DNA of 64,000 bases from Prauserella muralis (GCF_003202285.1 NZ_MASW01000007.1:310001-374000); one strand, 5' to 3'. Counted from the stretch's first letter, positions 33,168 through 41,834 are shown. Notes: generated by a model from the sequence alone, not told the origin. Program-made: numbers and translations.

Positions 33168-34376
33168 ATGGACTTCGCGTTCGATGCCAGGACCGAACAG
33201 CTGCGCGAGCAGTTGCTGGCGTTCATGGAATCCCACATCTACCCCGCCGAACCGGTGTTCACCGAGCAGCTGGCACAGCGGGACGACCCCTGGACGAGCG
33301 TCCCGGTCGTCGAGGAGCTCAAGGCCGAGGCCCGCAAGCGCGGGCTGTGGAACTTCTTCCTGCCCGGAGAGCACGGGTCCGGGCTGACCAACCTGCAGTA
33401 CGCGCCGCTGGCCGAGATCACCGGCCGCAGCCCGCACCTGGCTCCGGTGGCACTGAACTGCGCCGCGCCGGACACCGGCAACATGGAGGTGCTGGCGATG
33501 TTCGGCACCGAGCAGCAGCGCAAGGAGTGGCTGCGGCCGTTGCTGGACGGCGAGATCCGCTCGGCGTTCGCGATGACCGAGCCGGACGTGGCCTCCTCCG
33601 ACGCCCGCAACATCGCCACCCGCATCGAACGCGACGGCGACAGCTACGTCATCAACGGCCGCAAGTGGTACATCTCCGGCGCGATGAACCCGGACTGCCG
33701 GATCTTCATCGTCATGGGCAAGACCGACCCCGACGCCGAGCCGCACCGCCAGCAGAGCATGGTGCTCGTGCCCAGGGACACGCCGGGCATGACGGTCAGG
33801 CGGGGCATGCACGTGTTCGGCTACACCGACGGCGACCACGGCGGGCACGCCGAGGTCGTGTTCGACGACGTGCGGGTGCCCGCCGAGAACCTCATCGGCG
33901 AGGAGGGCGGCGGATTCGGGATCGCGCAGGCCCGGCTGGGCCCCGGCCGCATCCACCACTGCATGCGGCTGATCGGCATGGCCGAGCGCGCCATCGAGCT
34001 GATGTGCCGCAGGGCCACGTCGCGCGTGGCGTTCGGCAAGCCGCTCGCCGACCAGGGTGTGGTGCAGGACTGGATCGCCGAGGCGCGGGTGCGCGTCGAG
34101 CAGCTGCGGCTGCTGGTGCTCAAGACCGCGTGGCTGATGGACACCGTCGGCAACCGGGGCGCCCACACCGAGATCCAGGCCATCAAGATCGCCACTCCCG
34201 CCGCGGTGGAGTGGATTCTCGACAAGGCGATCCAGACACACGGCGCGGGTGGCGTGAGCCAGGACTTCCCGCTCGCCGAGCTGTGGGCCGCCGCCCGGAT
34301 GCTGCGCCTCGCCGACGGGCCGGACGAGGTGCACAAGCAGTCACTGGCCCGCCGTGAGCTGAAGAGGTACCGCTGA
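33168..34376 (+). CDS. Acyl-CoA dehydrogenase (ACAD10/11-type)
   Basis: A 402-residue flavoprotein. It shows AFAMTEPDVASSDARNIATR (FAD/substrate loop), GRKWYISGAMNPDC, GHAEVVFDDVRVPAENLIGE, RLGPGRIHHCMRLIGMAERA, and RRATSRVAFGKPLADQG. The TEPDVASSD plus WYISGA pattern is that of the ACAD10/11 group, agreeing with the phosphotransferase next door. Two bases separate it from that gene, and it overlaps the next by one base. Confidence 0.9.
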   Translation: MDFAFDARTEQLREQLLAFMESHIYPAEPVFTEQLAQRDDPWTSVPVVEELKAEARKRGLWNFFLPGEHGSGLTNLQYAPLAEITGRSPHLAPVALNCAAPDTGNMEVLAMFGTEQQRKEWLRPLLDGEIRSAFAMTEPDVASSDARNIATRIERDGDSYVINGRKWYISGAMNPDCRIFIVMGKTDPDAEPHRQQSMVLVPRDTPGMTVRRGMHVFGYTDGDHGGHAEVVFDDVRVPAENLIGEEGGGFGIAQARLGPGRIHHCMRLIGMAERAIELMCRRATSRVAFGKPLADQGVVQDWIAEARVRVEQLRLLVLKTAWLMDTVGNRGAHTEIQAIKIATPAAVEWILDKAIQTHGAGGVSQDFPLAELWAAARMLRLADGPDEVHKQSLARRELKRYR

Positions 34377-35569
34377 TGAGCGAGTCCACTGTGGATGCCG
34401 AGGGGCTGCGGGCGCGGGTGCGCGACCTGCTGGCCGAACACGACCCGGCGACGACCGGCCGGCTGGAGTTCCTGCGTGCCCGGTTCGACGCCGGGCTGGC
34501 GTGGGTGCACTACCCCGCCGGGCTCGGCGGGCTGAACGCGCCCCGCGAGCTGCAGGGTGTCGTGGACGCCGAACTGGCCGCGGCGGGCGCGCCGGACAAC
34601 AACCCGCGCCGCATCGGCATCGGGCTCGGCATGGCGGCGCCGACGATCCTGCGGTTCGGCAGCGAGGAGAACAAGAAGCGCTTCCTGCGTCCACTCTGGA
34701 CCGGCGAGGAGGTGTGGTGCCAGCTCTTCAGCGAGCCCGGCGCGGGCTCCGACCTCGCCGCGCTGGCCACCCGCGCGGTGCGCGACGGCGACGACTGGGT
34801 GGTCACCGGGCAGAAGGTGTGGACCTCCAGCGCGCACACCGCACGCTGGGCGATCCTGGTGACCCGCACCGACCCGGACGTGCCGAAGCACAAGGGCATG
34901 ACGTACTTCGTGTGCGACATGACGGCGCCGGGCGTGGAGGTCCGGCCGCTGCGCCAGATCACCGGCGAGGCGGAGTTCAACGAAGTGTTCCTCACCGACG
35001 TGCGCATCCCCGACGCGCACCGGCTCGGCGAGGTGGGCGAGGGCTGGCAGGTCGCGCAGACGACGCTGATGAACGAGCGGGTCGCCATCGGCGGCAACGC
35101 CATCCCGCGGGAGGGTGGCATGGTCGGCAAGGTGGCCGCCACCTGGCGCGAGCACCCGGAGCTGCGCACGCCGGAGTTGCGGGACCGGCTGCTGCGGCTG
35201 TGGGCCGAGGCCGAGGCGTTCCGCCTGGCCGGTACGCGGCTGCGCCAGCAGCTCGCCGTCGGCCAGCCGGGGCCGGAGGGCTCCGGGATGAAGCTGGCCT
35301 TCGCGCGGCTGTCGCAGGCGTTGTCCGGGCTGGAGGTCGAGCTGCTCGGCGAGCAGGGCCTGCGCTACGACGACTGGACGCTGCGGCGGCCGGAGCTGGT
35401 CGACTTCACCGGCCGCGAGGCGGGCTACCGGTACCTGCGTGCGAAGGGCAACTCCATCGAGGGCGGGACCTCGGAGATCCTGCGCAACATCATCGCCGAG
35501 CGGGTTCTCGGGCTGCCGTCCGAACCGCGGGTGGACAAGGACGTCGCCTGGAAGGACCTGCCCCGATGA
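34376..35569 (+). CDS. Acyl-CoA dehydrogenase (FadE type, likely catalytic half of a pair)
   Basis: A 397-residue acyl-CoA dehydrogenase. It shows CQLFSEPGAGSDLAALATRA, VTGQKVWTSSAHTARWAIL, EFNEVFLTDVRIPDAHRLGE and YLRAKGNSIEGGTSEILRNI followed by IAERVLGLP. It is followed by a second, shorter ACAD gene; adjacent long/short FadE pairs in actinobacteria often form a heteromeric enzyme (for example the mycobacterial FadE28-FadE29 type), which I infer here. Substrate unknown. Confidence 0.9.
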   Translation: MSESTVDAEGLRARVRDLLAEHDPATTGRLEFLRARFDAGLAWVHYPAGLGGLNAPRELQGVVDAELAAAGAPDNNPRRIGIGLGMAAPTILRFGSEENKKRFLRPLWTGEEVWCQLFSEPGAGSDLAALATRAVRDGDDWVVTGQKVWTSSAHTARWAILVTRTDPDVPKHKGMTYFVCDMTAPGVEVRPLRQITGEAEFNEVFLTDVRIPDAHRLGEVGEGWQVAQTTLMNERVAIGGNAIPREGGMVGKVAATWREHPELRTPELRDRLLRLWAEAEAFRLAGTRLRQQLAVGQPGPEGSGMKLAFARLSQALSGLEVELLGEQGLRYDDWTLRRPELVDFTGREAGYRYLRAKGNSIEGGTSEILRNIIAERVLGLPSEPRVDKDVAWKDLPR

Positions 35570-35585
35570 ACGCACCGCGCGGCGG

Positions 35586-35676
35586 AAAGCTCCCCAATGC
35601 CACATTCGTAGCGTCCAACGCCACCAATGCGGCATTGGTAGCGCCCAGCGCTACCAATGCCGCATTGGGGAGCTTT
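35586..35676. repeat. Palindromic repeat, family 2 (AATGCxGCATT)
   Basis: A nested inverted repeat fills most of the gap between two acyl-CoA dehydrogenase genes. The outer 15-bp arms are AAAGCTCCCCAATGC (35586-35600) and its complement at 35662-35676. The inner 20-bp arms lie at 35624-35643 and 35649-35668, built on CCAATGCGGCATTGGTAGCG. It is unrelated in sequence to the GAGCCSAAGG family elsewhere in the window. Confidence 0.8.
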
Positions 35677-35710
35677 GGACCCGCCGGCCAGCACAGGAGG
35701 GCCTGACCCG

Positions 35711-36832
35711 ATGAGCACTGCTCCGAACCTGTTGTACTCCGATGTCGAGAACGACCTGCGGGCCAGTGTCCGCGACCTGCTGACCGACAGCTGCGAGCCC
35801 TCGGCACTGCTGGCCAGGGTGGAGAGCACCGAGCCGTACGACGCGAAGCTGTGGCGCACGCTGGGAGCCGAGCTGGGCCTTGCGGGGCTGCACGTGCCGG
35901 AGGAGCTGGGCGGCCAGGGCGCCTCGGCCAGGGAGACCGCGCTGGTGCTGGAGGAGCTGGGCCGCAGCGTGGCACCCGTGCCGTACCTGGGCAGCGCCGT
36001 GCTCGCCACCACGGCGCTGCTCGGCGCCGACACGGCCGCCGAGCCGGTGGCGGAGCTGCTGCGGCGGCTGGCCTCCGGCGAGACGACCGGTGCGCTGGCC
36101 GTGCCGCTGTCGGCGGTGCCCGGGGCGGCGTTCCCCTCTTCGGTCACCGCCGCCGGCGACGGCACCCTCCGCGGCACGGTGAGCACGGTGGCCGACGCCT
36201 CCGCCGCCGACGTGCTGGTGGTGCCCGCGACCGGACCGGACGGCCCGGCGCTGTACACCGTGGACACCACGGCCGCGGGGGTGACGGTCGACGAGGCGGT
36301 GCCGCTGGATCTGACCCGCCGCATCGCCGACGTGACCTTCACCGACGCGCCCGCGCAGCGGCTGGCCGGTTCCGCGCGGGACGCGCTGGACCGCGCGCTG
36401 CTCACCGGTGCGGGGCTGCTCGCCTCGGAGCAGCTCGGCGTGGCGCAGTGGTGCCTCGACGAGACGGTGGCCTACGTCAGGGGCCGGTACCAGTTCGGCC
36501 GCCCGGTGGGCTCGTTCCAGGCGCTCAAGCACCGGATCGCGGACGTGTGGCTGGAGCTGGTGGCCGCCCGCGCGGCCGCCCGGTATGCCGCCGACGCGCT
36601 GGCCGCGGACAGCGACGACACGGGCGTGGCGGTGGCCGTGGCCCAGTCGTACTGCGCACCGGTGGCCGTGCACGCCGCCGAGGAGTGCGTCCAGCTGCAC
36701 GGCGGGATCGGTATGACGTGGGAGCACCCCGCGCACCTGTACCTCAAGCGCGCCAAAGCCGACGAGATCGCGCTCGGCACGCCCGGCAGGCACCGGGACG
36801 TGCTGGGCGGGCTGGTGGACCTGCCCGCGTGA
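35711..36832 (+). CDS. Acyl-CoA dehydrogenase (short, FadE partner type)
   Basis: A 373-residue acyl-CoA dehydrogenase-fold protein: LGLAGLHVPEELGGQGASAR, a shortened middle domain lacking a clear TEP.GSD loop, ASEQLGVAQWCLDETVAYVR, GRYQFGRPVGSFQALKHRIA, and CVQLHGGIGMTWEHPAHLYL. The weak flavin loop suggests a non-catalytic or partner subunit for the ACAD at 34376. ATG follows CAGGAGGGCCTGACCCG. Confidence 0.85.
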   Translation: MSTAPNLLYSDVENDLRASVRDLLTDSCEPSALLARVESTEPYDAKLWRTLGAELGLAGLHVPEELGGQGASARETALVLEELGRSVAPVPYLGSAVLATTALLGADTAAEPVAELLRRLASGETTGALAVPLSAVPGAAFPSSVTAAGDGTLRGTVSTVADASAADVLVVPATGPDGPALYTVDTTAAGVTVDEAVPLDLTRRIADVTFTDAPAQRLAGSARDALDRALLTGAGLLASEQLGVAQWCLDETVAYVRGRYQFGRPVGSFQALKHRIADVWLELVAARAAARYAADALAADSDDTGVAVAVAQSYCAPVAVHAAEECVQLHGGIGMTWEHPAHLYLKRAKADEIALGTPGRHRDVLGGLVDLPA

Positions 36833-36835
36833 GGG

Positions 36836-37159
36836 TCACCCCCTGGTCTCGGTGACGAGCCAGGACAGGTACTCGGCGTGCCCGGCGGTGATCGGCGTGA
36901 CGATCACCTCGGGCACGTCGTAGGTGTGCTGTTCGGTGAGGTGCTCGACGAGTGTCTGCGCCCGGTCGGCTGCGGTCTTGACCTCGACCCGCCATTCCTT
37001 GGCGGTCTCCACGGCGCCTTCCCAGCGGAAGACGCTCGTGATGGGGCCGACGATCTGGGCGCACGCGCCGAGTCGGGTGTCGATGGCGCTCGCGGCGAGC
37101 TTGCGCGCGGCGTCCTCGGAGTCCGTTGTCGTCGCGACGATGACGTGGTCGGTCGGCAT
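36836..37159 (-). CDS. cutA: Divalent-cation tolerance protein CutA
   Basis: The 107-residue trimeric ferredoxin-like fold protein: HVIVATTTDSEDAARKLAAS, RLGACAQIVGPITSVFRWEG, EWRVEVKTAADRAQTLVEHL, HTYDVPEVIVTPITAGHAEY. Length matches CutA1. The role in metal tolerance is known only loosely. Last gene of a minus-strand run that starts at 39350. Confidence 0.92.
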   Translation of the reverse strand: MPTDHVIVATTTDSEDAARKLAASAIDTRLGACAQIVGPITSVFRWEGAVETAKEWRVEVKTAADRAQTLVEHLTEQHTYDVPEVIVTPITAGHAEYLSWLVTETRG

Positions 37160-37202
37160 GGCCTCCACCCTAGGTGTGGCGGGCCGGGGCCGCCGTGCCG
37201 CG

Positions 37203-37787
37203 TCAGCGCAGGGAACTGAGCAGGAGGTCGGCGAAGTGGTCGCCGACCTCCTGCGCCGAGAGCCTGCCGCCCTCGCGGTACCAGTAGCCGAGGTGGTGGA
37301 CGGCGCCGAAGAAGAAGTCGACCACGACCTCGGCCGGTTTGTCGGTGCGGAACTCCCCCGTCTGCTGGCCTTCCTCGATGAGCCCGCGGAACCGCTCGTG
37401 GTAGCGCCGCCGCTCGGCACGCACCGTCCGGCGTTTCTCGGGGCTGAGCTGGTGCATGGACTGCAGGAAGATCGTGGTGTCGTCGAGGTTGGCGATGGTG
37501 CTCACCACGACGTCGGCGGCGATGGCGAACAGCCGCCGTGCCACGGGCTCCTCGGTGGCCGCGAATTTCTCCAGCCGCTCGGTCTGCTCCCGCAGCACCC
37601 TGGCGTAGATCTCGTAGAGCAGGTCGTCCTTGGAGCCGAAGTAGTGATACATCGCTCCCTTGGTGACCCCGGCCGCCGCGACGATCTCCTGCACGCTGGT
37701 GCGGTCGAAGCCCTGCTCGGCGAACAGGCGGGTCGCCTCGGAGAGCAGGCGCCTCGGCACCGCGCGCGTGTCGTCCGGTCCGGTCAT
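37203..37787 (-). CDS. TetR-family regulator
   Basis: A 194-residue regulator with the HTH at about 15-58: ATRLFAEQGFDRTSVQEIVA, AAGVTKGAMYHYFGSKDDLL. The C-terminal domain resembles KstR2/FadR-type regulators (FFFGAVHHLGYWYREGG). It lies between the SDR pair and cutA and probably controls lipid or acyl-CoA genes nearby; the 32097 palindrome is a candidate target. Confidence 0.85.
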   Translation of the reverse strand: MTGPDDTRAVPRRLLSEATRLFAEQGFDRTSVQEIVAAAGVTKGAMYHYFGSKDDLLYEIYARVLREQTERLEKFAATEEPVARRLFAIAADVVVSTIANLDDTTIFLQSMHQLSPEKRRTVRAERRRYHERFRGLIEEGQQTGEFRTDKPAEVVVDFFFGAVHHLGYWYREGGRLSAQEVGDHFADLLLSSLR

Positions 37788-37815
37788 GCCAGGCAGGATA
37801 GGCCAGCGGGCGCGC

Positions 37816-38601
37816 TCATCCGCCCGCCTCGTGCTCCACCTTCCGCTGGAGCTTGTTCATGCCGCCGAGCCAGCGGTCGGTCTGCGTGGCGCGCACGGCG
37901 TAGTAGTCGGCGACCTCGGGGTGCGGCAGGATCAGGAACCGCCCGTCGCGCAGCCCGGCGAGGCACGCATCGGCGACCTGCTCGGGCTCGATGGCGGTGG
38001 CCCCCATGATGAGCTGGCCCGCCGTGCCGGTGTCGGCGAGCATCTTGGTGCGCACTCCCTGCGGGCACACGGCCTGCACGGTGATGCCCCGGTGCCGGTA
38101 GGTCGCGGACAGCCATTCGGCGAACGCGAGCGCGCCGTGCTTGCTCACCGAGTAGGGCGCGGAGCCGAGGCTGGTGAGCAGGCCCGCGGCGGACACCGTG
38201 GCGAGGAAGTGCCCGCGGCCACGGTCGAGCCACGCGGGCAGCAGTTCCCGCGCCGCCCGCACGTGGGCCATCACGTTGACCTCCCACGCGAGCGCCCAGG
38301 CCTCCTCGGCGGCGTCCGGCCCGCCGTGCGGCGCGACGCCGGCGTTGGCGCAGAACAGGTCGATCTCGCCGAGCGCCGTGCGCGCCTCGGCGACGAGTGC
38401 GCGCACGCCCTGCTCGCTCGCCACGTCCCCGGCGACGGCGGTGCCGCCGACCTCGCCGGCCACCGCGTTCGCGCCGTCGGCGTCGAGGTCGGCGACCACG
38501 ACCCGCGCACCCTGCCCGGCCAGCGACCGCGCGAGCGCGGCCCCGATGCCGCGGCCGCCGCCGGTGATCACCACACCGGCGCCGTCGAGGTCGATGCTCA
38601 C
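37816..38601 (-). CDS. Short-chain dehydrogenase/reductase
   Basis: A 261-residue SDR with TGGGRGIG (about 13-20), DVASEQGVRALV, CANAGVAPHGG, catalytic Ser in ATVSAAGLLTSLG and YSVSK. The C-terminal end (RATQTDRWLGGMNKLQRKVE) is longer than usual. The GTG start overlaps the upstream SDR stop by four bases (GTGA). Substrate unknown. Confidence 0.85.
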   Translation of the reverse strand: MSIDLDGAGVVITGGGRGIGAALARSLAGQGARVVVADLDADGANAVAGEVGGTAVAGDVASEQGVRALVAEARTALGEIDLFCANAGVAPHGGPDAAEEAWALAWEVNVMAHVRAARELLPAWLDRGRGHFLATVSAAGLLTSLGSAPYSVSKHGALAFAEWLSATYRHRGITVQAVCPQGVRTKMLADTGTAGQLIMGATAIEPEQVADACLAGLRDGRFLILPHPEVADYYAVRATQTDRWLGGMNKLQRKVEHEAGG

Positions 38602-39350
38602 AGGCCGCCGCCCAGGGTCACGCCGCCATCGAGCACGAGCGTCTGGCCGGTCATCCAGCCCGCCTGTTCGGAGAGCAGGAACCCGACGGCCCCGGCGACA
38701 TCGGAGGGCACGCCGAGCCGTTTCATCGGGTAGGCCGAGGCCACCTCGTCCTCGCGGTCCTCGTAGAGGGCGGTGGCGAACTTGGTCTTCACCACGGCGG
38801 GCGCCACGGCGTTGACACGGATGCCGGGCGCGAGCTCGACGGCGAGCTCGGTGGTGAGCCGGATGACCGCGGCCTTGCTGACGCCGTACATGCCGATGCC
38901 GGGCGAGGCGCGCAGCCCGGCGATGGAGGCCACGTTGACCACGGCGCCGCCGTGCTTGCCCATCCACGCGTCGCGGACCTTGCGGGTCCAGGCGAGCGGG
39001 GCCAGCACGTTGACGGCGAAGATCTTGGCGGCCGCGTCGGGCTCCACGTCCAGGATGGACCCGTACACGGGGTTGATGCCGGTGTTGTTGACCAGGAAGT
39101 CGACGCTGCCGAAGGCGTCCAGGGTGCGGGCGATCACCTCGTCCTGGTGCGCGGGGTCGTCGGCCTTGCCGGGCACACCGAGTGCGACGGCGTTGCCGCC
39201 CAGCTCCTCGACGGCCTCGGCGAGCGGGTCGGGCTTGCGGGCGGTGATGCACACCTTCGCGCCGCGTTCCACCAGCTCCTTGGCGACGCCGAGCCCGATA
39301 CCCCTGCTGGCGCCTGTCACGATGGCGACGCGATCCTTGAGCGAGTTCAC
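38598..39350 (-). CDS. Short-chain dehydrogenase/reductase
   Basis: A 250-residue classical SDR: TGASRGIG (about 12-19), NNTGINPVYGSIL, VNVASIAGLRAS, YGVSKAAVIRLTTELAVELA, and GQTLVLDGGVTLGGGL at the end. The GTG at 39348-39350 is the family-typical start (VNSLKDRVAIVTG). It is divergent from the TetR gene at 39398, with a TAAGCG operator in the 47-bp gap. Confidence 0.87.
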   Translation of the reverse strand: MNSLKDRVAIVTGASRGIGLGVAKELVERGAKVCITARKPDPLAEAVEELGGNAVALGVPGKADDPAHQDEVIARTLDAFGSVDFLVNNTGINPVYGSILDVEPDAAAKIFAVNVLAPLAWTRKVRDAWMGKHGGAVVNVASIAGLRASPGIGMYGVSKAAVIRLTTELAVELAPGIRVNAVAPAVVKTKFATALYEDREDEVASAYPMKRLGVPSDVAGAVGFLLSEQAGWMTGQTLVLDGGVTLGGGL

Positions 39351-39373
39351 TGCAGCCAATCTCCAATCCGCGC

Positions 39374-39387
39374 TAAGCGCTCGCTTA
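39374..39387. promoter_or_regulatory. Operator TAAGCG-CT-CGCTTA in the SDR/tetR divergent gap
   Basis: A perfect 14-bp inverted repeat, 11 bp before the TetR start (39398) and 23 bp before the SDR start (39350). The placement is that of an autoregulated TetR operator. Same element as at 30798. Confidence 0.65.
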
Positions 39388-39397
39388 CAATCCTGGC

Positions 39398-40018
39398 ATG
39401 ACGATGTCGCTGCCGGCCGACTTGTGGCCCGATGTCCAGCCGGAAACCGCACGCAGGCTGATGCTGGCCGGGGTCGAGTCGTTCGCGCGGCGCGGCTACC
39501 ACGCCACCACCACCCGGGACATCGCCACCAACGCGGGCATGAGCCCGGCGGCGCTGTACGTGCACTTCCCGTCGAAGGCCGCGCTGCTGTTCGCCATCAG
39601 CCGCAGCGGGCACGAGCAGGCGCTGGGACTGGTCGAGTCGGCCGCCGAGGAGAACGACTCGCCCGTCGAGGCGATGCGCGAGATCGTGGAGCGGTTCGTG
39701 GCCTGGCACGCCCGCAGGCACACCGTCGCGAGGGTGGTGCAGTACGAGCTGGGCGCGCTGCCCGAGACGGAGTACGAGGTGGTCGCCGGCCTGCGGCGGC
39801 GCATCGAACGGATCGTGCGCGACCTCGTGGTCACGGGTGTGGAGTCGGGCGACTTCACGGTCACCGATCCGGGCACGGCGGCCCGCGCCATCCTGTCGCT
39901 GGGCATCGACGTCGCGCGCTGGTACACCGAGCGCGCCCGGAAGTCCCCGGAGGCACTGGGCAAGGAGTATGGCGAGCTCGCGCTGCGCATGCTCGGCGCC
40001 ACCTCCCATCGTCGCTGA
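39398..40018 (+). CDS. TetR-family regulator
   Basis: A 206-residue regulator. The HTH (about 18-60) reads RLMLAGVESFARRGYHATTT and then RDIATNAGMSPAALYVHFPS. The C-terminal ligand domain is of the acyl-CoA-responsive kind by context (PALYxHFxSK then TVARVVQYELGALPE). It probably binds the TAAGCG-N2-CGCTTA sites at 30798, 39374 and 40033, as one lies in its own promoter; inferred. Confidence 0.88.
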   Translation: MTMSLPADLWPDVQPETARRLMLAGVESFARRGYHATTTRDIATNAGMSPAALYVHFPSKAALLFAISRSGHEQALGLVESAAEENDSPVEAMREIVERFVAWHARRHTVARVVQYELGALPETEYEVVAGLRRRIERIVRDLVVTGVESGDFTVTDPGTAARAILSLGIDVARWYTERARKSPEALGKEYGELALRMLGATSHRR

Positions 40019-40032
40019 CGTCCGCGACATAC

Positions 40033-40046
40033 TAAGCGGTCGCTCA
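40033..40046. promoter_or_regulatory. Variant TAAGCG operator between tetR and deaminase
   Basis: TAAGCGGTCGCTCA matches the 30798/39374 element with one mismatch in the right arm. It lies 40 bp before the deaminase start at 40086, so that gene may be in the same regulon. Confidence 0.45.
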
Positions 40047-40085
40047 GCCCTCGTGCCACCCCTGACGGCGGGTAAGTTGAGGGAC

Positions 40086-40550
40086 GTGACGGACGTGACG
40101 GACGCTGCCGCCCTGCTGGCCGTGGCCAAGGAGGAGGCCCGACTCGGCGGATCGGAGGGCGGCGTGCCCATCGGCGCGGCGCTGTTCTCCGTCGACGGCG
40201 AACTGTTGGGCCGCGGCCACAACCGGCGGGTCCAGGACGGCGATCCGTCGATGCACGCCGAGACGAACGCGTTCCGCAACGCGGGACGCCGGCCGCACTA
40301 CCGCGACACGATCATGGTCACGACCCTGTCGCCGTGCTGGTACTGCAGCGGCCTGGTCCGTCAGTTCGGCATCTCCGGCGTCGTGATCGGTGAGGCCACG
40401 ACGTTCTCCGGCGGGCACGACTGGCTCGCCGAGCACGGTGTCGCCATCACGCTGCTCGACGACGCCGAGTGCGTCGCGATGATGCGCGATTTCATCGAGC
40501 GGCGTCCCGGCATCTGGTACGAGGACATCGGCGTTCCGGTGCGGGAGTGA
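40086..40550 (+). CDS. Cytosine/nucleoside deaminase family protein
   Basis: The 154-residue zinc deaminase has the HAE motif in MHAETNAFRNAG (about 57-68) and the PCxxC motif in TLSPCWYCSGLV, with Glu as proton shuttle. DEDEC-like spacing and WYEDIG near the C-terminus resemble yeast-type cytosine deaminase. A fragment of its 3' end is duplicated at 44154-44219. The GTG at 40086 is one of two tandem candidates six bases apart. Confidence 0.87.
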   Translation: MTDVTDAAALLAVAKEEARLGGSEGGVPIGAALFSVDGELLGRGHNRRVQDGDPSMHAETNAFRNAGRRPHYRDTIMVTTLSPCWYCSGLVRQFGISGVVIGEATTFSGGHDWLAEHGVAITLLDDAECVAMMRDFIERRPGIWYEDIGVPVRE

Positions 40551-40574
40551 CCGCGAAACCGACCCTCGATGCTC

Positions 40575-40603
40575 GGTCGGCGCGAAGCGCCTGCGCGCCG
40601 ACC
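40575..40603. terminator. Hairpin between deaminase and HNH gene
   Basis: A perfect 10-bp stem, GGTCGGCGCG/CGCGCCGACC, with a 9-nt loop sits between two convergent stops (40550 and 40608). Bidirectional terminator inferred. Confidence 0.6.
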
Positions 40604-40607
40604 CGGC

Positions 40608-41834
40608 TCACGGTTCGATAATCGGTTCGGGTCGGGTGGTGTGGGTTTTGCCGGCTGGTGTGGTGATGTGTAGTTCGCCGGTGTGCTCGTCGAGGTCGAA
40701 GTGCCAGCCGGGTTGGTCTTTGAGGTGGTGGTGGTGGTGGTGTTCGCAGAGGCAGCACAGGTTGCAGGCGGCGGTGCGACCGTTGTGGTGCCATTCGTGG
40801 TTGTGGTCGAGGTCGCAGTGGTGGGCGGGCCGGTGGCAGCCTGGGGCGCGGCATTCCCGGTCGCGGACCCGCGCGAAGTCGGCGAGTGCGGCGGGGGGCC
40901 GGTAGCGGGTGCGGCCGACGTCGAGCACGGCGCCGGAGGCGGGGTCGGTGGTGACCTTGCGCCAGACGCTGTGCGGGTCGGCCATGATCTGCCGCGCCAG
41001 CGGGGCCGGGATCGGGCCGTGCCCCGCCAGTTCGCACCCCCGTTCGCTGACCTGCAGCGCGGCGTCGAGGGGCACGTGCACGAACACCTGCGCCGCTGCC
41101 CGGCTGCCGGTGGCTTTGCCGAGGATCAGGTCGGCGAGCACGTCGGCCCGCAACTGGTCCAGCGTGCGGGGCTCACCGCTGGTCTTCAGTGACCGGGCGA
41201 GGGTGTCGATGCGGGTGTAGCAGGCGGAGCCGGTTTCGGCCGGCAGATACGCCCACAGCGAGCTCATCGCGTCGTCCTCGTGGGCCAGCTCTACCCGCCG
41301 CTCCCGGCGGCGCCGTGCGGCGCGTTCGGCCGCGCCGTGGGGGTCGACGGCCTGCACTGCGCGTCGGGCGGTGCGCCGGACTCCGGCCGGGTCCTTGCCG
41401 GCGACCCGGCCCGCCAGCCGCGCATCCACCTCGCGGGCGTGGGCGTCGGACAGGGGTGCGGTGACCTCGGCGATCTTGCGGGCCTTGACCGCGTCGATCT
41501 GCCCGACGTCCATCGCCGCCAGCATCGCCGGCAACCGGGTGCACAGATCCGCCGCCACCGCCACCTGGGTGTGCGCGGCCTGCCGGGACACCCCGAGTTC
41601 GGGGGCGATCTCGTCGGCCACCCACCGCGATCCCTGCCGCAGGGTGGCCAGGTGGTGGATGGCGCGGGCCTGCACCGCCTGCGCGCGGCAGATCAGCCGC
41701 TGCGCCGAGGTGATCACATCCAGGATCACCCGATCCGACATCTCCGCGATCTCGTCGTCCCGCAACCCGAAAAAGGCGCCGGAATGGCAGTCCACGGTGT
41801 CCGGATCGATCAGCCAATCAAGAACCCCAGTCAC
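40608..41834 (-). CDS. DUF222 / HNH endonuclease signature protein (13E12-type)
   Basis: A 408-residue protein. The DUF222 part (about 10-300) is helical with AQRLICRAQAVQARAIHHLA, RQAAHTQVAVAADLCTRLP and ALSDAHAREVDARLAGRV-like segments. The C-terminal HNH domain (about 325-375) shows CRAPGCHRPAHHCDLDHNHE and WHHNGRTAACNLCCLCEHHH, holding zinc Cys pairs and catalytic His. Such genes are multi-copy and mobile-like in actinobacteria. The GTG start (41832-41834) overlaps the stop of a repeat-bearing upstream frame. Function unproven. Confidence 0.88.
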   Translation of the reverse strand: MTGVLDWLIDPDTVDCHSGAFFGLRDDEIAEMSDRVILDVITSAQRLICRAQAVQARAIHHLATLRQGSRWVADEIAPELGVSRQAAHTQVAVAADLCTRLPAMLAAMDVGQIDAVKARKIAEVTAPLSDAHAREVDARLAGRVAGKDPAGVRRTARRAVQAVDPHGAAERAARRRRERRVELAHEDDAMSSLWAYLPAETGSACYTRIDTLARSLKTSGEPRTLDQLRADVLADLILGKATGSRAAAQVFVHVPLDAALQVSERGCELAGHGPIPAPLARQIMADPHSVWRKVTTDPASGAVLDVGRTRYRPPAALADFARVRDRECRAPGCHRPAHHCDLDHNHEWHHNGRTAACNLCCLCEHHHHHHLKDQPGWHFDLDEHTGELHITTPAGKTHTTRPEPIIEP

